64,000 nt of DNA from Prosapia bicincta (GCA_036971475.1 JBAIZL010000376.1:1769501-1833500), one strand, 5' to 3'. Shown: positions 1 through 11,400, numbered from the stretch's first letter. Program-made: numbers and translations. Notes: generated from the sequence alone by a model not told the origin.

Positions 1-888
1 CCGAATATTCCCCAGTGACCAGGCACCCAGAGAAATGACACCTCGACACCTCGTAATTGGAGCCTGTGTATAGAGCACAAGATGTCTCCAACTAAAGGGT
101 TCTTAGTGTACATTTCCTGAATAGCCTGGAGAGCACTTTTGGAATCACAACACACAAGATATTTAGATTTTGCAGACGGAATTGATCTTAAAGCTTGGAA
201 AATTGCATAAAGTTCTGCAGTAAAAACGCTACAGGCTGAGGGCAATCCGTAAGTGAAAGTTTGTCCTTCCATATAAAATGCACAACCTATCCCATTGTCC
301 AGTTTTGAACCGTCTGTGAATATAGTCACAGTATGTTGATGAGTTTGTTGAATCTGCAAAAACTCCTGACGATAAATAACGTCAGGAGTATTGTGTTTTA
401 GGTAACTGGACAATGAGAAGTCACATTTTGGCTTTTGTATTGTCCGTGGAGGGATGTAGCATGATGTTCGTTCGAATATAGGTGGATGTTCTAAATTTAG
501 ATTCCTAAAAATGCGCAACGTTCTTATTCCGAAGGGAGCAGTTGAACGTTGACGCACATTGTAACGATCCTCGAGGTGGTTATCAAAAACTGCTTTGAAT
601 GCCGGATGTTTAGGTTTACTTCGAAGACCAGTGTAATATGAAATTTGTAGCATTTGACGTCGCATAGAGAGAGATGGTTCTCCAGCTTCAACTAGAAGGC
701 TGGAGATTGGGCTAGATCTAAAAGCACCAGTAGAAAGTCTAAGGCCAGCGTGATGTATTGAATCCAGGAGTTTCAGAACCGTAGGTCGAGCAGATGAATA
801 GGCTATACAGCCGTAATCTATGCGCGATCTTACAACGGCGCGATAGAAACGGAGCATACAGGTTCTGTCTGCTCCCCAATTTGTACCA
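1..888 (-). pseudogene. LINE A ORF2, C-terminal RT and RNase H part (cut by window edge)
   Basis: Resumes after the deletion with the RT thumb region ([23 protein letters not shown]) and continues to the RNase H start ([12 protein letters not shown]), the YGLPSACS segment and the CDSKSALQAI segment. The WVPGH segment reaches base 1. It parallels the intact copy at 61.4-63.9 kb. Confidence 0.8.
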
Positions 889-2328
889 TGCATCGGGAAA
901 ACCGTGCTCCTCGAATATACGGTTGTATATCCGAAGGAGAACTAGTTTTGCCGACGGTGGTAGATTTTTAATCATGGAGTATACAATATCATCCGGGCCT
1001 GGAGCAGAATCCTTCGTTGACGAGAGAGCCGACTCTAGTTCATCGATAGAGAAATGGATATTCAAACAAGAATCTCCAGACAATCCAACAGTGAAAGGTA
1101 AGGCTTCCTGTTTACGTTTGTACACCTGGAAAGCGTCCTTGTATGCAGAAGATGAAGAATGTTTTGAGAACGATAATGCTAGCACATTGGCAATTTCCTC
1201 ACAGTCCGTGGTCAAAACACCATCCGAATGCCTTAATGAAATTAATGGCATCGGAACGGAAATGCCACAGACTGATCGTAATTTCTTCCATACTGTAGAT
1301 GGAGCTGTAGTTCTTGTAATTGTGACAATGTACTGCGACCATGATTCTCGTTTACTTTGCCTAAATATTCTCCGTGCTTTCGCACGGAAGATTTTATATT
1401 TTTCCAGGTTTTCACTCGTTGGATGTCTCTTGAACTGGTTCAAAGCTTTTCTCCGTTGACGAAGGATCACAGTGCACTCATCATTCCACCACGGAACAGG
1501 TGAGGTTTTCGGAATTGCCTTTCCGGCGGCATTCAAAACGGTTTTTGTAAATGAATTGACAATGTCATCAATGGGAGCCAAGTAATCCACGTCCAGTGAT
1601 TCTAGATCTTGTGAAAATTGTTCCCAGTTGGCTTTTTTCAGGATCCAACGGGGATGTCGAACACAACAGGGTGAGGAGTCACACAAAGAGATCTCAATAG
1701 GAATGTGGTCGCTACTGTAAAGATCAGGCAATGCTGACCATTTTAGCCTTGTAGCCAAGACAGGACTGCATAATGACAAGTCTACAGTTGTCCATCCACC
1801 TGTTGACGCTGCTAAATGTGTCGGAGAACCGTCATTTAGCAGGTATAAATCCAGTTCCGATCTGATGCTTTCGATCAGATTACCTCGCGGGTTGCATTCT
1901 GGGGAACCCCATGAAACATGGTGGGCATTGAAATCGCCCACTAATAAAAACGGAGTCGGCAACTGATTCATAAGGTCTACAAGATCTCTCTGTTGCAGGT
2001 TGTCACTTGGTGGGAGGTAGACACAACAGAGAGTGAGTTTGTATGGAACAGCTGTTTGAATTGCTACTGCTTGTAAGAGAGTTATTAAGTTCAGAGAAAC
2101 GGCGTCGACACAGTCACGGGCTAGAATGGCTACGCCACCTCTAGCTCGATTTTCTGTAACGAAGTCTGATCTGTAAACTGAATACTCCCTTAGATGGAAA
2201 TTGTGCGATTCATGAAGATGTGTCTCCTGAATACAAATGTACATAGGGGACACATCCCTTACAATTAATTTGAGGCTTCTAACACCGTTAATGTTCCACT
2301 GAATCACGGTTTGTTTAGGTGTGGACAT
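889..2328 (-). pseudogene. LINE A ORF2, endonuclease and N-terminal RT (broken)
   Basis: Starts at ATG 2328. The APE-type endonuclease covers about residues 1-215: WNINGVRSL, the catalytic-site CIQETHL, VGDFNAHHVSWGS and SSDHIPIEI. The connector and the RT start follow (SALSSTKDSAPGPDDIVYSM). After FPDAW near 889 the text no longer matches RT, because the sequence jumps to a later part of ORF2 in another frame. The frame runs on without meaning to 739. The deletion removes the FVDD active site, so no functional RT can be made. Confidence 0.82.
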
Positions 2329-2334
2329 TGTATT

Positions 2335-2676
2335 TTAGTGAAATGGATTCACCTGGCCCTCACTGCCGTCATTGACAATTTGTTGGCCTGGAATGTTGGA
2401 CGTTCCAGGTAAAGAGTCATCAGAATCCATCACCACTATTGTAGTGGTGGAATCTGAGGAATTTTTTGACTCAGAAGGGGAGTTAGAAATGATCCTCTTT
2501 TGAGTCGCTTTTAATTTTGCACCCACTTTCACAGGTGCAGTTTTGTTGTTATTGTTATTTTTAATATTATTACTCATAGTTGGAATAGGTTTCACACTTG
2601 TCTCTAATAGTGTCTTGCTTCTTCTAACTCTACCAGAGGTAGAGAGGTAATGGAGATTTCTTCGCACATTCAACAT
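2335..2676 (-). pseudogene. C-terminal tail of LINE A ORF1 in shifted frame
   Basis: 113-codon frame overlapping the end of ORF1 and ending 7 bases before ORF2. It is Asn, Ser and Thr-rich with no recognised domain. Its position between ORF1 and ORF2 suggests it is the natural ORF1 tail put out of frame by an indel near 2650-2676. Confidence 0.5.
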
Positions 2677-3670
2677 TATTATTTAAGTTGGAAACAGAAT
2701 TTTTCGTCACCAAAGCTAATAGCTGGCTAACTTGCTCCGTGAGAACTTCAATTTTCTTGTTTAGCTCAACGCAGTTGGAACACGACTTCTCAGTGGTGAT
2801 AGCTGAGGCATAAGATTTCGTTTCAAGTCTAGGTTGAGTTGACTTGAACTTCTTTTTCACTTCGTGGAAAGATGTTTTGTCCTTTGCCATTATGCTGAGG
2901 ATCGCTTTCTCCTCCTTGAACTTTGGGCAGTTACAGGAGCGAGCAGCGTGATCAACAGCACAGTTTGGGCATTTCGGAGCACTTGTGCAAACCTTATCAG
3001 TATGGCCTTCAGATGCACACTGTCCGCATACCTCTGGCTTGGAGCAAGAAGAACTTACGTGTCCAAAACGTTGGCATTTAAAGCAACGGCGTGGATTGGG
3101 AACGTAGGGCCTAACAGAAAGCCGTTGATAGCCAGCATATAAATATTCCGGGATAGATGGTTTCCCGAATGTCAGGATAATTGATGTTGTTGGAACTCTC
3201 TGACCGTTTTCCATCCTCATAATTCGTACGACATCTGTTACACCTTCTGATACCAGTTCTGATTTGATTTCGTCCTCACGGACATACAACAGATCCCTGC
3301 ATGATATTACTCCCTTTGATGAGTTCAAGGTTTTGTGGGGAGCCACCGAAACCTTGACCTGATCAAAGAAGGAGGTCATTTTTAATAATAAGTGTGACTG
3401 CTTCGCATTGCTTGTTTCTAACAGCAGTGTTCCGTTCCGTAACTTCCTTATGGAAGAGACGGGTCCTGCTGCACATCCAGTTATAGCCTTTTGTATTACA
3501 AAAGGCGATACCTTTGACAGATCTTTTCCAGATTCTGTGCAAGACACAATTAAGAACTTTGGTGATTCTAAATTAATTTCTTTTCTCGTATTTACTTCTC
3601 TAGGCATTTTCGGAGAAACCTCACGACGCCTCTTTACATTCAACTGGTTGGACATTTGTTGATTTTCCAT
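2630..3670 (-). CDS. LINE A ORF1 protein, zinc-knuckle nucleic-acid binding
   Basis: 346 codons from ATG 3670. The first 200 residues are a Gag-like region of RRM-type character. Three zinc knuckles follow around residues 195-250: CFKCQRFGHVSSSC (CCHC), CGQCASEGHTDKVC and a CPNC...C set. A Lys-rich tail and a predicted helix follow. ORF1 proteins of I-type LINEs coat element RNA in the cytoplasm. The reading frame ends early at 2630, and the Ser/Asn-rich remainder (2335-2676) lies in another frame, so a frameshift separates them. Confidence 0.8.
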   Translation of the reverse strand: MENQQMSNQLNVKRRREVSPKMPREVNTRKEINLESPKFLIVSCTESGKDLSKVSPFVIQKAITGCAAGPVSSIRKLRNGTLLLETSNAKQSHLLLKMTSFFDQVKVSVAPHKTLNSSKGVISCRDLLYVREDEIKSELVSEGVTDVVRIMRMENGQRVPTTSIILTFGKPSIPEYLYAGYQRLSVRPYVPNPRRCFKCQRFGHVSSSCSKPEVCGQCASEGHTDKVCTSAPKCPNCAVDHAARSCNCPKFKEEKAILSIMAKDKTSFHEVKKKFKSTQPRLETKSYASAITTEKSCSNCVELNKKIEVLTEQVSQLLALVTKNSVSNLNNNVECAKKSPLPLYLW

Positions 3671-3694
3671 AAGTTGTTTTTAAGCTAACCATCG

Positions 3695-4053
3695 TGTCAG
3701 GCGTTACGGGCGAGACTGAGAACGGGTACACCCATGGATCACTTTCGATCATTTCCAACCCCCGGAACTCTGGGGCCGATAGTTTCCTCCTTAGCTCGAC
3801 TGGATGGGCATCAGTCGAGAACTCGTAATACTGTGCACAGGCTCCGACACCTGTGCACCGCGGACACTCCCTGACCAAGGACCGAAGTGGCTAGCGGACC
3901 AGCAACCGCGCATACGTCTTCGGCAGAGCAAGCTCACATCAGCGTCCCAGACCAGAGTTTGTCAAGCTCTGGACCTTTCAGCACTCCCAACGCGCAACGA
4001 TCCTGACCAGTCAATTCCCTAAGTGAAGATGTTAGTGTATGTGTATATGTGCA

Positions 4054-4101
<48 letters not shown>

Positions 4102-4190
4102 TGTTCGCTTTGTGAGTGGTGTAGTGTTAGGCTAGGGTACCGCGAGGGACGCCAAACCCCTCGTAGGTGCGGCTAGTCCGCACCCCCCTG
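3695..4190 (-). repeat. Interspersed (GT)n-containing repeat, copy 1, joined to LINE A ORF1
   Basis: Runs from the GCGTTACGGGCGAGACT motif through a (GT)n tract at about 4057-4099 to a CpG-rich end (ACCGCGAGGGACGCC to GCACCCCCCTGGC). Similar copies lie at 5512-5902 and 7850-8235, with a piece at 6876-6950. Here it abuts LINE A ORF1 and could be the element's 5' UTR, but the other copies have no LINE body. Confidence 0.65.
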
Positions 4191-4419
4191 GCGGAAGTTA
4201 ACCCTACCACGAAAAGGCACCATTGTCTCGTCAATACAAACATCCTCACCTGGAAATATTATAGCTTGGAACTTTTTCACCATCATGTCAATTATATTTT
4301 ATAAAATATCGAACATAATTGACATGATGGTGAAATAGTTACAAGCTATAATATTTCCAGGTGAGGATGTTTGTATTGACGAGACAATGGTGCCTTTCCG
4401 TGGTAGGGTTAACTTCCGC
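4191..4419. repeat. Inverted duplication (fold-back) at the broken end of a piggyBac
   Basis: Bases 4191-4300 are nearly the exact reverse complement of 4313-4419, with about 12 bases between. The right arm is piggyBac coding sequence (VCIDETMVPFRGRVNFR). The left arm is a flipped copy of the same codons. The arms would form a stem of over 100 bp. Confidence 0.9.
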
Positions 4420-5142
4420 CAGTATACACCCAATAAAAGACATCGATATGGTATCAAAATTTTCAAGTTATGCCTCAAAGGTGGTTACACCTATAATTTA
4501 AAAGTATATACTGGAAAAAATCCTTCAAATCCGGAATGTTCCAAAACAACAAATGTTGTAATGAACCTAATGAATCCCTTGCTAGACTCAGGGCGAACAC
4601 TATACACTGACAACTTTTACACCAGTGTTGATTTAGCGCACAGACTAATAGAAAGAAAAACGCATCTTGTCGGAACTCTCCGTAAAAGGAGGAAACATAA
4701 TCCTGAGTATGTGATTAAAGCGAAGCTTCAAAGAGGTGACGTAACAAGACAAAGTAACACCAAACTTATCATTGGTAAATGGCGAGACAAGCGTGATGTA
4801 TTGTTCCTGACTTCCAAATCTGTGCCAGAAATGATTGACATTGAAACAAATCGTGGATCCAAGAAAAAGCCTTCCACTATAATGAATTATAATGCTGCTA
4901 AGTCTTTCATTGATACATCAGATCAGATAGCATCTTATAGCTCACCACACAGAAGAGGCATCAAATGGTATCGAAAAGTTTTATTGGAACTATTATGTAA
5001 TACTGCCATTGTAAATTCACATCTTGTATATATAAACTATAAAACTCAAGAAATATTTGGAACACAACTAGTAATTTTTTTATTTCTTGAAAATTTATTT
5101 TTAAAATTTTATTTGATTTATTTGTGTTTAGTTGAAATGTAA
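4341..5142 (+). pseudogene. piggyBac transposase fragment 1, 5'-truncated
   Basis: Open frame from about 4341 to 5142. It contains the three segments that carry the catalytic aspartates of the piggyBac DDE_Tnp_1_7 domain: VCIDETMVPFRG, YTDNFYTSVDL and SFIDTSDQIAS. The N-terminal half is missing and an in-frame TAG lies just upstream at about 4338. The usual C-terminal cysteine-rich domain is absent; the last 25 residues are an AT-rich read-through. Its 5' end is the inverted duplication. No TTAA-flanked termini were found. Confidence 0.85.
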
Positions 5143-5511
5143 CTTTTTCTTAGTGTTTATAAAGGCAGAGCAGAATTAAAAATGTAATTTTCTTTTATAG
5201 AATGTGTCCTCAAATCATTACCTTCAAAATAGCTTAACTAAAACTAAGTTACGTTAGGTTTTTCCTGCAGGGCCGATGAGTAAGCTGCAAGGCTCATTCC
5301 CCGGAAAATACGTACCCAAAGGATTAAATTTCAGCAGGTTTTTTAATTAAATTCCAGTGACCTGTTCTCTGGCAGATTTTGGCGAGTCATTGCACGGTAT
5401 CCTAGTCTTGGCTAGGATAGGCCTTTGTCAAAATTCTGAGCTAGCGGCGGAGGCGGCGGTGCTGTGGCTCGCGGGGCGGTAGGCCCTGTACGCGCTCCGC
5501 TTCAGTGTTAA
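5143..5511. other. No gene seen; CpG-rich stretch
   Basis: AT-rich to about 5260, then a GC/CpG-rich stretch at about 5400-5510 (CTAGCGGCGGAGGCGGCGGT). It may be part of an unidentified element. No coding match. Confidence 0.4.
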
Positions 5512-5902
5512 GCGTTACGGGCGAGACTATAGGAACGGGTACACTCTTGGATCACTTGCGATCATTTTCAACCCCCAGAACTCTGGAGCCTATAGTATTC
5601 TCCTTAGCCCGACTCGATGGACATCAATCGAGAACTTGTAATACTGTGCACAAGCTCCTACACCTGTGTACCGCGAACACTCCCTGACAAAGGACCGAAA
5701 CAGCTGGTAGACCAGAAACCGCGCTTACATGTTCGGCAGAGAAAACTCACATCAGCGTCCCAGACCAGAGTTTATCAAGCTCTCGACTTTTCAGCACTCC
5801 CAACACGCATCGGTTCTGACCAGTAAACTTCCCTACGTGAAGATGTTAGTGTATGTTTATGTGCGTGTGTGTGTGTGTGTGTGGTGTAGTGTTAACCGAC
5901 TT
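5512..5902 (-). repeat. (GT)n-containing repeat, copy 2
   Basis: Same order as copy 1: GCGTTACGGGCGAGACT start, ACTGTGCACAAGCTCC, CTCCCTGACAAAGGACCG, GTCCCAGACCAGAGTTT, then a shorter (GT)n at about 5865-5882. No LINE A ORF1 adjoins it. Confidence 0.7.
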
Positions 5903-6375
5903 CACTATGACTGTCTGAATGATCCTGCAGGTTGAGGACTAAAGTCTAAGGAAGAGTTGGCCATTAGGCAGTTGTTGCTTGGCCCCATGATTGTATTGCA
6001 GTGCGTTCTCTTTCTGCAAATTTTCCAAGTTTTTACAAAATTTTGATTGATGTAGCGTTAAGTTTTCATCAATGACTCATTTGTTGCAATTGGAGACAAT
6101 TTTGATCAATTCAGCTCTACTAATTCTCTGTTACAAGTTACGGCCATTTTTATTCTAAGTTGTAGTGAGGAGCAAAACCGGCATTCAAGCGAGGGGCAAA
6201 ACCTACCAGAGGTCGGTTTTTGCCCCTCCAACCTGGTAATAATAAAATCACTGAATTATTAAAAGTTTATTCATGCTCTTTAATTATTTGTCAATCATAT
6301 TATTATGAATTTATCATTGTAGGTTTAATGTAGGCTAGCATATGTCTTATAAGCCAGAGAAAACATTAATTTTGT
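5903..6375. other. No gene seen; hairpin-forming terminus candidate at 6185-6232
   Basis: Contains GGGGCAAAACC facing GGTTTTTGCCCC about 12 bases apart, just upstream of the pogo-like remnant. It may be that element's terminal repeat. Otherwise AT-rich with nothing recognised. Confidence 0.35.
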
Positions 6376-6379
6376 TATT

Positions 6380-7290
6380 TTTAGGTATTGTGCGAAACTA
6401 CAAGCGAACGTTGAATCTGCAGAGCTGGTCACACGAGGGAATGAAAGCGGCAATAGCTGCACTTCTTAAAAAGAAAATACAGCATGGGTTATACAGCAGC
6501 ATCTGAGGAATTCAATGTCCCTAGAACCAGGGTGGTCGAGTCAAAAACCAAATGTCAGCAGAGGCAGCTGCCAACAAAAGGGCAGTAGATAAAGAACTTC
6601 TATGTCATATACTTCAGTATGGAAGTAAGATTATTTGGTCTTATTGTAACTGATCTTAGCAGACTGGCATTAGTATTAGCTGAACAAAATCACATTAACC
6701 ATAGCTTCAAAAGAGAGAAAAGGATGGCAGGCAAAGACACCCTCAATAGGCTCTCAGGTCCCATGAAGCCACTAGCTCGACTTAAAGGCTTTCATAGATT
6801 TGTTGTTGGGAAATTGTACGATCTTTTGGAATCCATTTACAGGGAACATAAAATCATTTGTATCGTGTGTACATTTGGCTGCGGTACCACGAGGGATGCC
6901 AAACCCCTCTTAGTAGTTGTGACTAGTCTGCACCCCCTGCAAGGAGTGGTCCAAAAAAAGGAAAAAGCAAAGGAGGAGAGAAAGAAGTATGCAATAAAGG
7001 AAAAGAACTTTGAAAACTTAAGACAAGAAAGAGGACACTGTCTTTCCTATTAGAAGACACATTACAAGCTGTTGCAAAGAACAAAATGTAGAATATGATG
7101 AAGATGAAGCAACCGATGAGGGAGAGGGTAAAGAAAGGTCCATTTTTTGTAAAGACTTGTTTACAAATTCCAAGGACAAAGAAGGTTATATTCAGCGCTT
7201 GAGTTGTAAGGGATTGGTTTATGCAGATTGCTCAAAATGCGAGGAAGAAGATGACACCTTTATTTATGATTCCTGTAGTTATTTTTAGTA
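6380..7290 (+). pseudogene. pogo/Tigger-like transposase remnant
   Basis: At 6395-6545 the sequence encodes a Psq-type DNA-binding helix-turn-helix in two frames: RNYKRTLNLQSWSHEGMKAA, then after a one-base slip MGYTAASEEFNVPRTRV. This is the usual N-terminus of pogo/Tigger (DDE_1) transposases. At about 6945-7290 a Lys-rich stretch and a cysteine-containing tail (FTNSKDKEGYIQRLSCKG, CSKCEEEDD) match the C-terminal end found in such elements. The DDE core is missing and a CpG-rich scrap of another repeat (6876-6950) sits in the middle. Confidence 0.6.
6876..6950 (-). repeat. (GT)n-containing repeat, end fragment
   Basis: Bases TACCACGAGGGATGCC and the following CCAAACCCCT...GTCTGCACCCCCTG match the CpG-rich end of copy 1 at about 4138-4190. 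Lies inside the pogo-like remnant. Confidence 0.6.
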
Positions 7291-7607
7291 TTCCTATTTT
7301 AACTTGTTATTATTTGGGGTCTATATTGTTATGATCTAAGTCCAATGTGGTCTTTATATCGAAGGGAGAGGATAAAGGCCCAGACTTTAATGCTAACCAT
7401 CTTGTCTGGCAGCCTGACATTTGGATTCAGTGTTATTTAATTTACAGAAAGAGAGGGTTTTCTTGTGCCATTACCAGGTAATAAACAAAGCTATTATTGA
7501 ATTTAACTAATAGATCCTAGTTTTTAAGAAAATATAGTCAAGAGGATATATAACAAATACGTCTTTGTACTTTATTGAGGTATAAATACTGTCTTCACAT
7601 CCCGCAT

Positions 7608-7681
7608 TACAATGTGGAAAGGTATCACTTTTGAAGACTTAAAAAAATTTATAGGTCTGTTAATCCACATGAGGCTAAATT
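7608..7681 (+). pseudogene. piggyBac transposase scrap
   Basis: Encodes MWKGITFEDLKKFIGLLIHM, a conserved N-terminal segment of piggyBac transposases, then stops at TGA. Too short for family assignment. Confidence 0.5.
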
Positions 7682-7849
7682 GATCCTCCGTTTTCAGGCT
7701 TGAGGAGAACTACCCTTATTTAACCTAGAATATAGTATAACACTCAGGAAAACAACTTGGAAACATACCGCAATGCTAATCTGAGGGAAATGGTAGAACG
7801 TACATGTACGGGAATGCTCCCTCTGGCTGTTATGTACGGGTATGTGAAT

Positions 7850-8235
7850 GCTAATCAAAGGGTTAACCAAGGGCCAATGCGGCTGGCTGACTAGCAAACG
7901 TGTTTACATCTTCAGCACAGCAAGTCCACAGCAGCCACCCAGGTCAGAGGTTTACAAACTAAGGCACTTTCAGCAATTCCAAAATGCAACGGTTCTAACT
8001 AGTCCAAAATTACTAGGACAAGATTAAAGTGTTCTTATGTATAAAGATGGTGTTACTAATGATGTGAGTGAGCGTAGAAAATATATAAGCATGTATAGTA
8101 GTATATAAGCATGTATAGTAGTATATAAGCATGTATAGTAGTGAAGTGTCTTGTTAGTAGTGTTTATGTAATGGGATACCGCAGGTGTCCCCTACCCTCC
8201 CTCTTAGTAGATGCTAGTATGTACCCCCAGCAGAT
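7850..8235 (-). repeat. (GT)n-containing repeat, copy 3 (old)
   Basis: Degenerate but colinear with copies 1 and 2: ACATCTTCAGCACAGCAAG, CACCCAGGTCAGAGGTTT, TTTCAGCAATTCCAAAATGC, then GATACCGCAGGTGTCCCC at its end. The (GT)n tract is replaced by a 20-bp tandem repeat. Confidence 0.6.
8081..8140. repeat. 20-bp tandem repeat, 3 units
   Basis: GTATATAAGCATGTATAGTA three times (first base of unit 1 differs). Confidence 0.95.
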
Positions 8236-8301
8236 TTCACTGCCCAATTTATTTAACATTTACATATATGTTCAAAATACAAAATAGTCAGTGATATTTA
8301 C

Positions 8302-8412
8302 CATCTTTGCTTTCTATCAACTTAGTCTGAAAAGTTTCTTGATTGCCTGTGAAGTAAACATCTGGTCGACTGCTCATTACAAAAGGATCGTCCTGATAAA
8401 AAGGATAGCAGG
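8302..8412 (-). CDS. POLD2: POLD2 exon 8 (CYPF motif)
   Basis: Acceptor TTTATTTCAG before 8412, donor GTAAAT after 8302. Reads [11 protein letters not shown] and [10 protein letters not shown], the penultimate conserved block. It ends one base into a codon, so another exon must follow. I looked for it between 1 and 8300 on the minus strand and did not find it. Confidence 0.9.
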
Positions 8413-11400
8413 CTGAAATAAAAATTCAGCATTAAAACTATTATAATCACTTAGACTTATCTAATATATAACTATGGATATTGTAACTGGGGACATTTTA
8501 CTTGAGGGAAACAGGACAATATATTTAACATAGGAACAAAGAGCTACCTTGGTTCTAAAGAAGAAACCTAATTTAGCAATGTAGGAATTCTCTTAAAATA
8601 ATTAATCTTTATCAAAGTCTTAGAGATGCCTCCTGGCTTACCCAGTTTCTTTTCTATAAATAATAGCATAATTCCTAACTTAACATAATTCATAAAAAAA
8701 AATATGATTTCACCAAGGATAGACAGTTTCTATGATTAGTCTAGGTATGTTCACATGTACATTTTTCCAGTATTGTTTTTGTTCGTGTGATATAAATTAT
8801 CTATGAAACAAAATAAAACAAGGGGGAAAAGAGTCGACCAACTGCAATAAAAAGAATAATTTTTTTTAAGCCGGTGATATGAAATCTTGAAACAAATTGA
8901 GATACCACAATGCAAGGTAAACCTAGAAGAAAGTCTTCCATTTGTCCGGCATCTTAGAATGATGTACAGGGAGCACCAATGGAAAGAGAAGGAATTAATT
9001 GTCATGTACTTGGTCTACTTTTACCAACATTTATTTTATTTATTCCAACGGCAAGTACAAAATAACATTAGTTATACACTCATGTAATAAACCTCGTGCT
9101 TCCCAGTATCGTTCATGTTCAGTTGTCTTTGATAGTACTGAACACACCTTAAGGTGACTTCTATCCATGTGTTGTCCTTGTCGGCATAGGCTGCAGTATG
9201 GGCCCTCAGCTAGTCCAATGCGGTATAGGTGTTTTCGTAGAAGGTCGTGTCCTGTAATGAGGAGGAAAGTGGCAACTGCTACGTTTCTAGGGCCCTCAGA
9301 TGTTGTCGTTATGGCATCTTCCCATTGTTTCCCTTGTGTACGTTCCACTATATCTTTTACATGTTGGATTTTGATGGTTTTTAATTTGTAATGTTATTGT
9401 GTTATAAGAAACTTGTGTTTTTTGTTCTTGTTTTATTTCAGTACCCTTTTTAGCTGCCTGCTCATTTCCAGTCACACCACAGTGACCAGGAACCCAATGT
9501 AGTACGATTGATTTATGTTTGGAATTTAGGGAGTGGTACAGCCTTCAGCACTCTTGCACTTCGGGGCTTATTCAGAAGATGCTATGCCCTGGATAGATTT
9601 TGAATCGATGAATATATAGCAGCATTATTAAATTTGTTCATATTTGCATACAGTTGGCTTAGCGCAATCCACAAAATCCAACTGAATCTAAACAGATAGA
9701 ATACTCCCTACAACTTTGTGACCAAGTGAAGAAAAAGGAAACAGAGAAAAATCAACTAAAACAGCTTGCACTTGAAACTATACATAGTTTATATCCGGAA
9801 ACCGACTGGCTACATATTTTTACCAATGGCTCTTATTCAAAAACAACTGAAAAGGCAGGAGCACGAGTATCTAGCAACATCTTCTCCTTTTATAGGATGG
9901 CTTTTTTAATTTGTAATCTTATTGTGTTATAAGAAACTTGTGTTTTTTGTTCTTGTTTTATTTCAGTACCCTTTTTAGCAAGGGTGTCTGCCTGCTCATT
10001 TCCAGTCACACCACAGTGACCAGGAATCCACTGTAGTACAATTGATTTACATTTGGAATTTAGCGAGTGGTACAGCCTTCGGCACTCTTGCACTTTGGGG
10101 CTTATTGGCAGATCAGAAGATGCTATGCCCTGGATAGCAGATTTTGAATCGATGAATATAGCAGCATTATTAACCCTGGACTGCGCACTGTATCATATAT
10201 GATACGTACTGCTTAAAACACAATGGTTTCTTAAGGACTACAAATTTTTTCCAATAAACAGCTTTGTCTCATAACTGTTACGTTCTGTTAACTTATGAAC
10301 CGACTTGGAGCGCTTCGTAGTGAGTAAATATGACACTAATTTGTTATTTGAGCTTGCAATTTTATAAAGACGTGTCGCATGTGATTTCCTATTTTTGAAG
10401 TGGCCTGAAAATTTTACTGTAGTTTCAAATTTAGTAACAAAAGTTACTTTAAATTTCTTTAAAGTTCACTGTTTGTCGAGTGTTTAGTAACAAGTTTATT
10501 AGTCTGTAACTTTTTTGTATATTGTTTGATTTCTGTTTGTACCAGATATGATACAATGTGCGTGAAGAAGCACAATTCAGTTTGTAGGATGTGTGTGTTA
10601 CAACAGGACGTTGTTTGTTGTTTTGTACTTAGTGAAGTAAAACTTTGTTATTGATTATATTTTATCTTAGTGTTTGACTATAAATAATATCTATTAACAA
10701 CTAGCAAGAATAACCGTTATAAAATTAGCAACAATAACTTTTAAATAACAGAATATTTTTTTGTTTTTGTGATTTTTTGTTGTGATTTTATTTTTTGTAA
10801 AATGAGTGCTAATATTTCTAGTAAAAAAGCATTATCAGATAAAGAAGTAGAAGAGTATTTAGATAATAATTGGTTTGAAAGTGAAGATGATTTTGAATGT
10901 GATAATGATCAGGATTTGGATGAAGGCGAGTTTGACATAACCAATTTGCCAGTAGTCTTTGACAATGAGTTACCATTAGATTCTACAGATAACATGAGGC
11001 CTAGTAATGAAAATATTGAAACAAGAGAAGATAGTAATGAAATTGAGGCTATTGATGATGACTGTAATATTGTAGAGCTACAAGTGATGTTTCATGTTTT
11101 AAGAACAAATATAAAAATATTATATGGAAGAAGAAACATTTGTGTCTAAATGATGATGTGTTAGAATTTAAGGGTAGCAACAATTTACCAACAGCAGTTA
11201 ATGAATTAAGCACACCATTTCAATTCTTTAAATATTTTTTCGATGATAACCTGATAAATAAAGTAGTGGCAGAGACAAATTTGTATGGAACCCAAAAAAG
11301 TCCCTCAAGACCTACAAATTTTAATTCCTTAGACATAGCACAATTTCTGGGCATTACAATTTATATGTCCACTGTTAAATACCCAAGTGTTAGGTCATAC

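Larger units (their letters stand above)
1..3690 (-). mobile_element. LINE A copy 1, I-like non-LTR retrotransposon, internally deleted
   Basis: Minus-strand LINE with ORF1 (three zinc knuckles), then ORF2 with APE-type endonuclease, reverse transcriptase and RNase H. The order and the terminal RNase H suit the I/Nimb group. ORF1 carries one frameshift. The reverse transcriptase has lost about 230 residues: the coding text jumps at about 889 from FPDAW directly to the C-terminal RT segment present at 62.8 kb. The 3' end lies beyond base 1. It is a dead copy. The bases upstream of ORF1 belong to the repeat annotated at 3695-4190. Confidence 0.88.

Noticed and set aside
794..1459. 221-codon plus-strand frame
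   Set aside because: Antisense shadow of LINE A ORF2. The minus strand carries clear endonuclease and RT motifs.
3621..3878. 85-codon minus-strand frame upstream of LINE A ORF1
   Set aside because: It lies mostly in the (GT)n-repeat and overlaps the ORF1 start in another frame. No family features.
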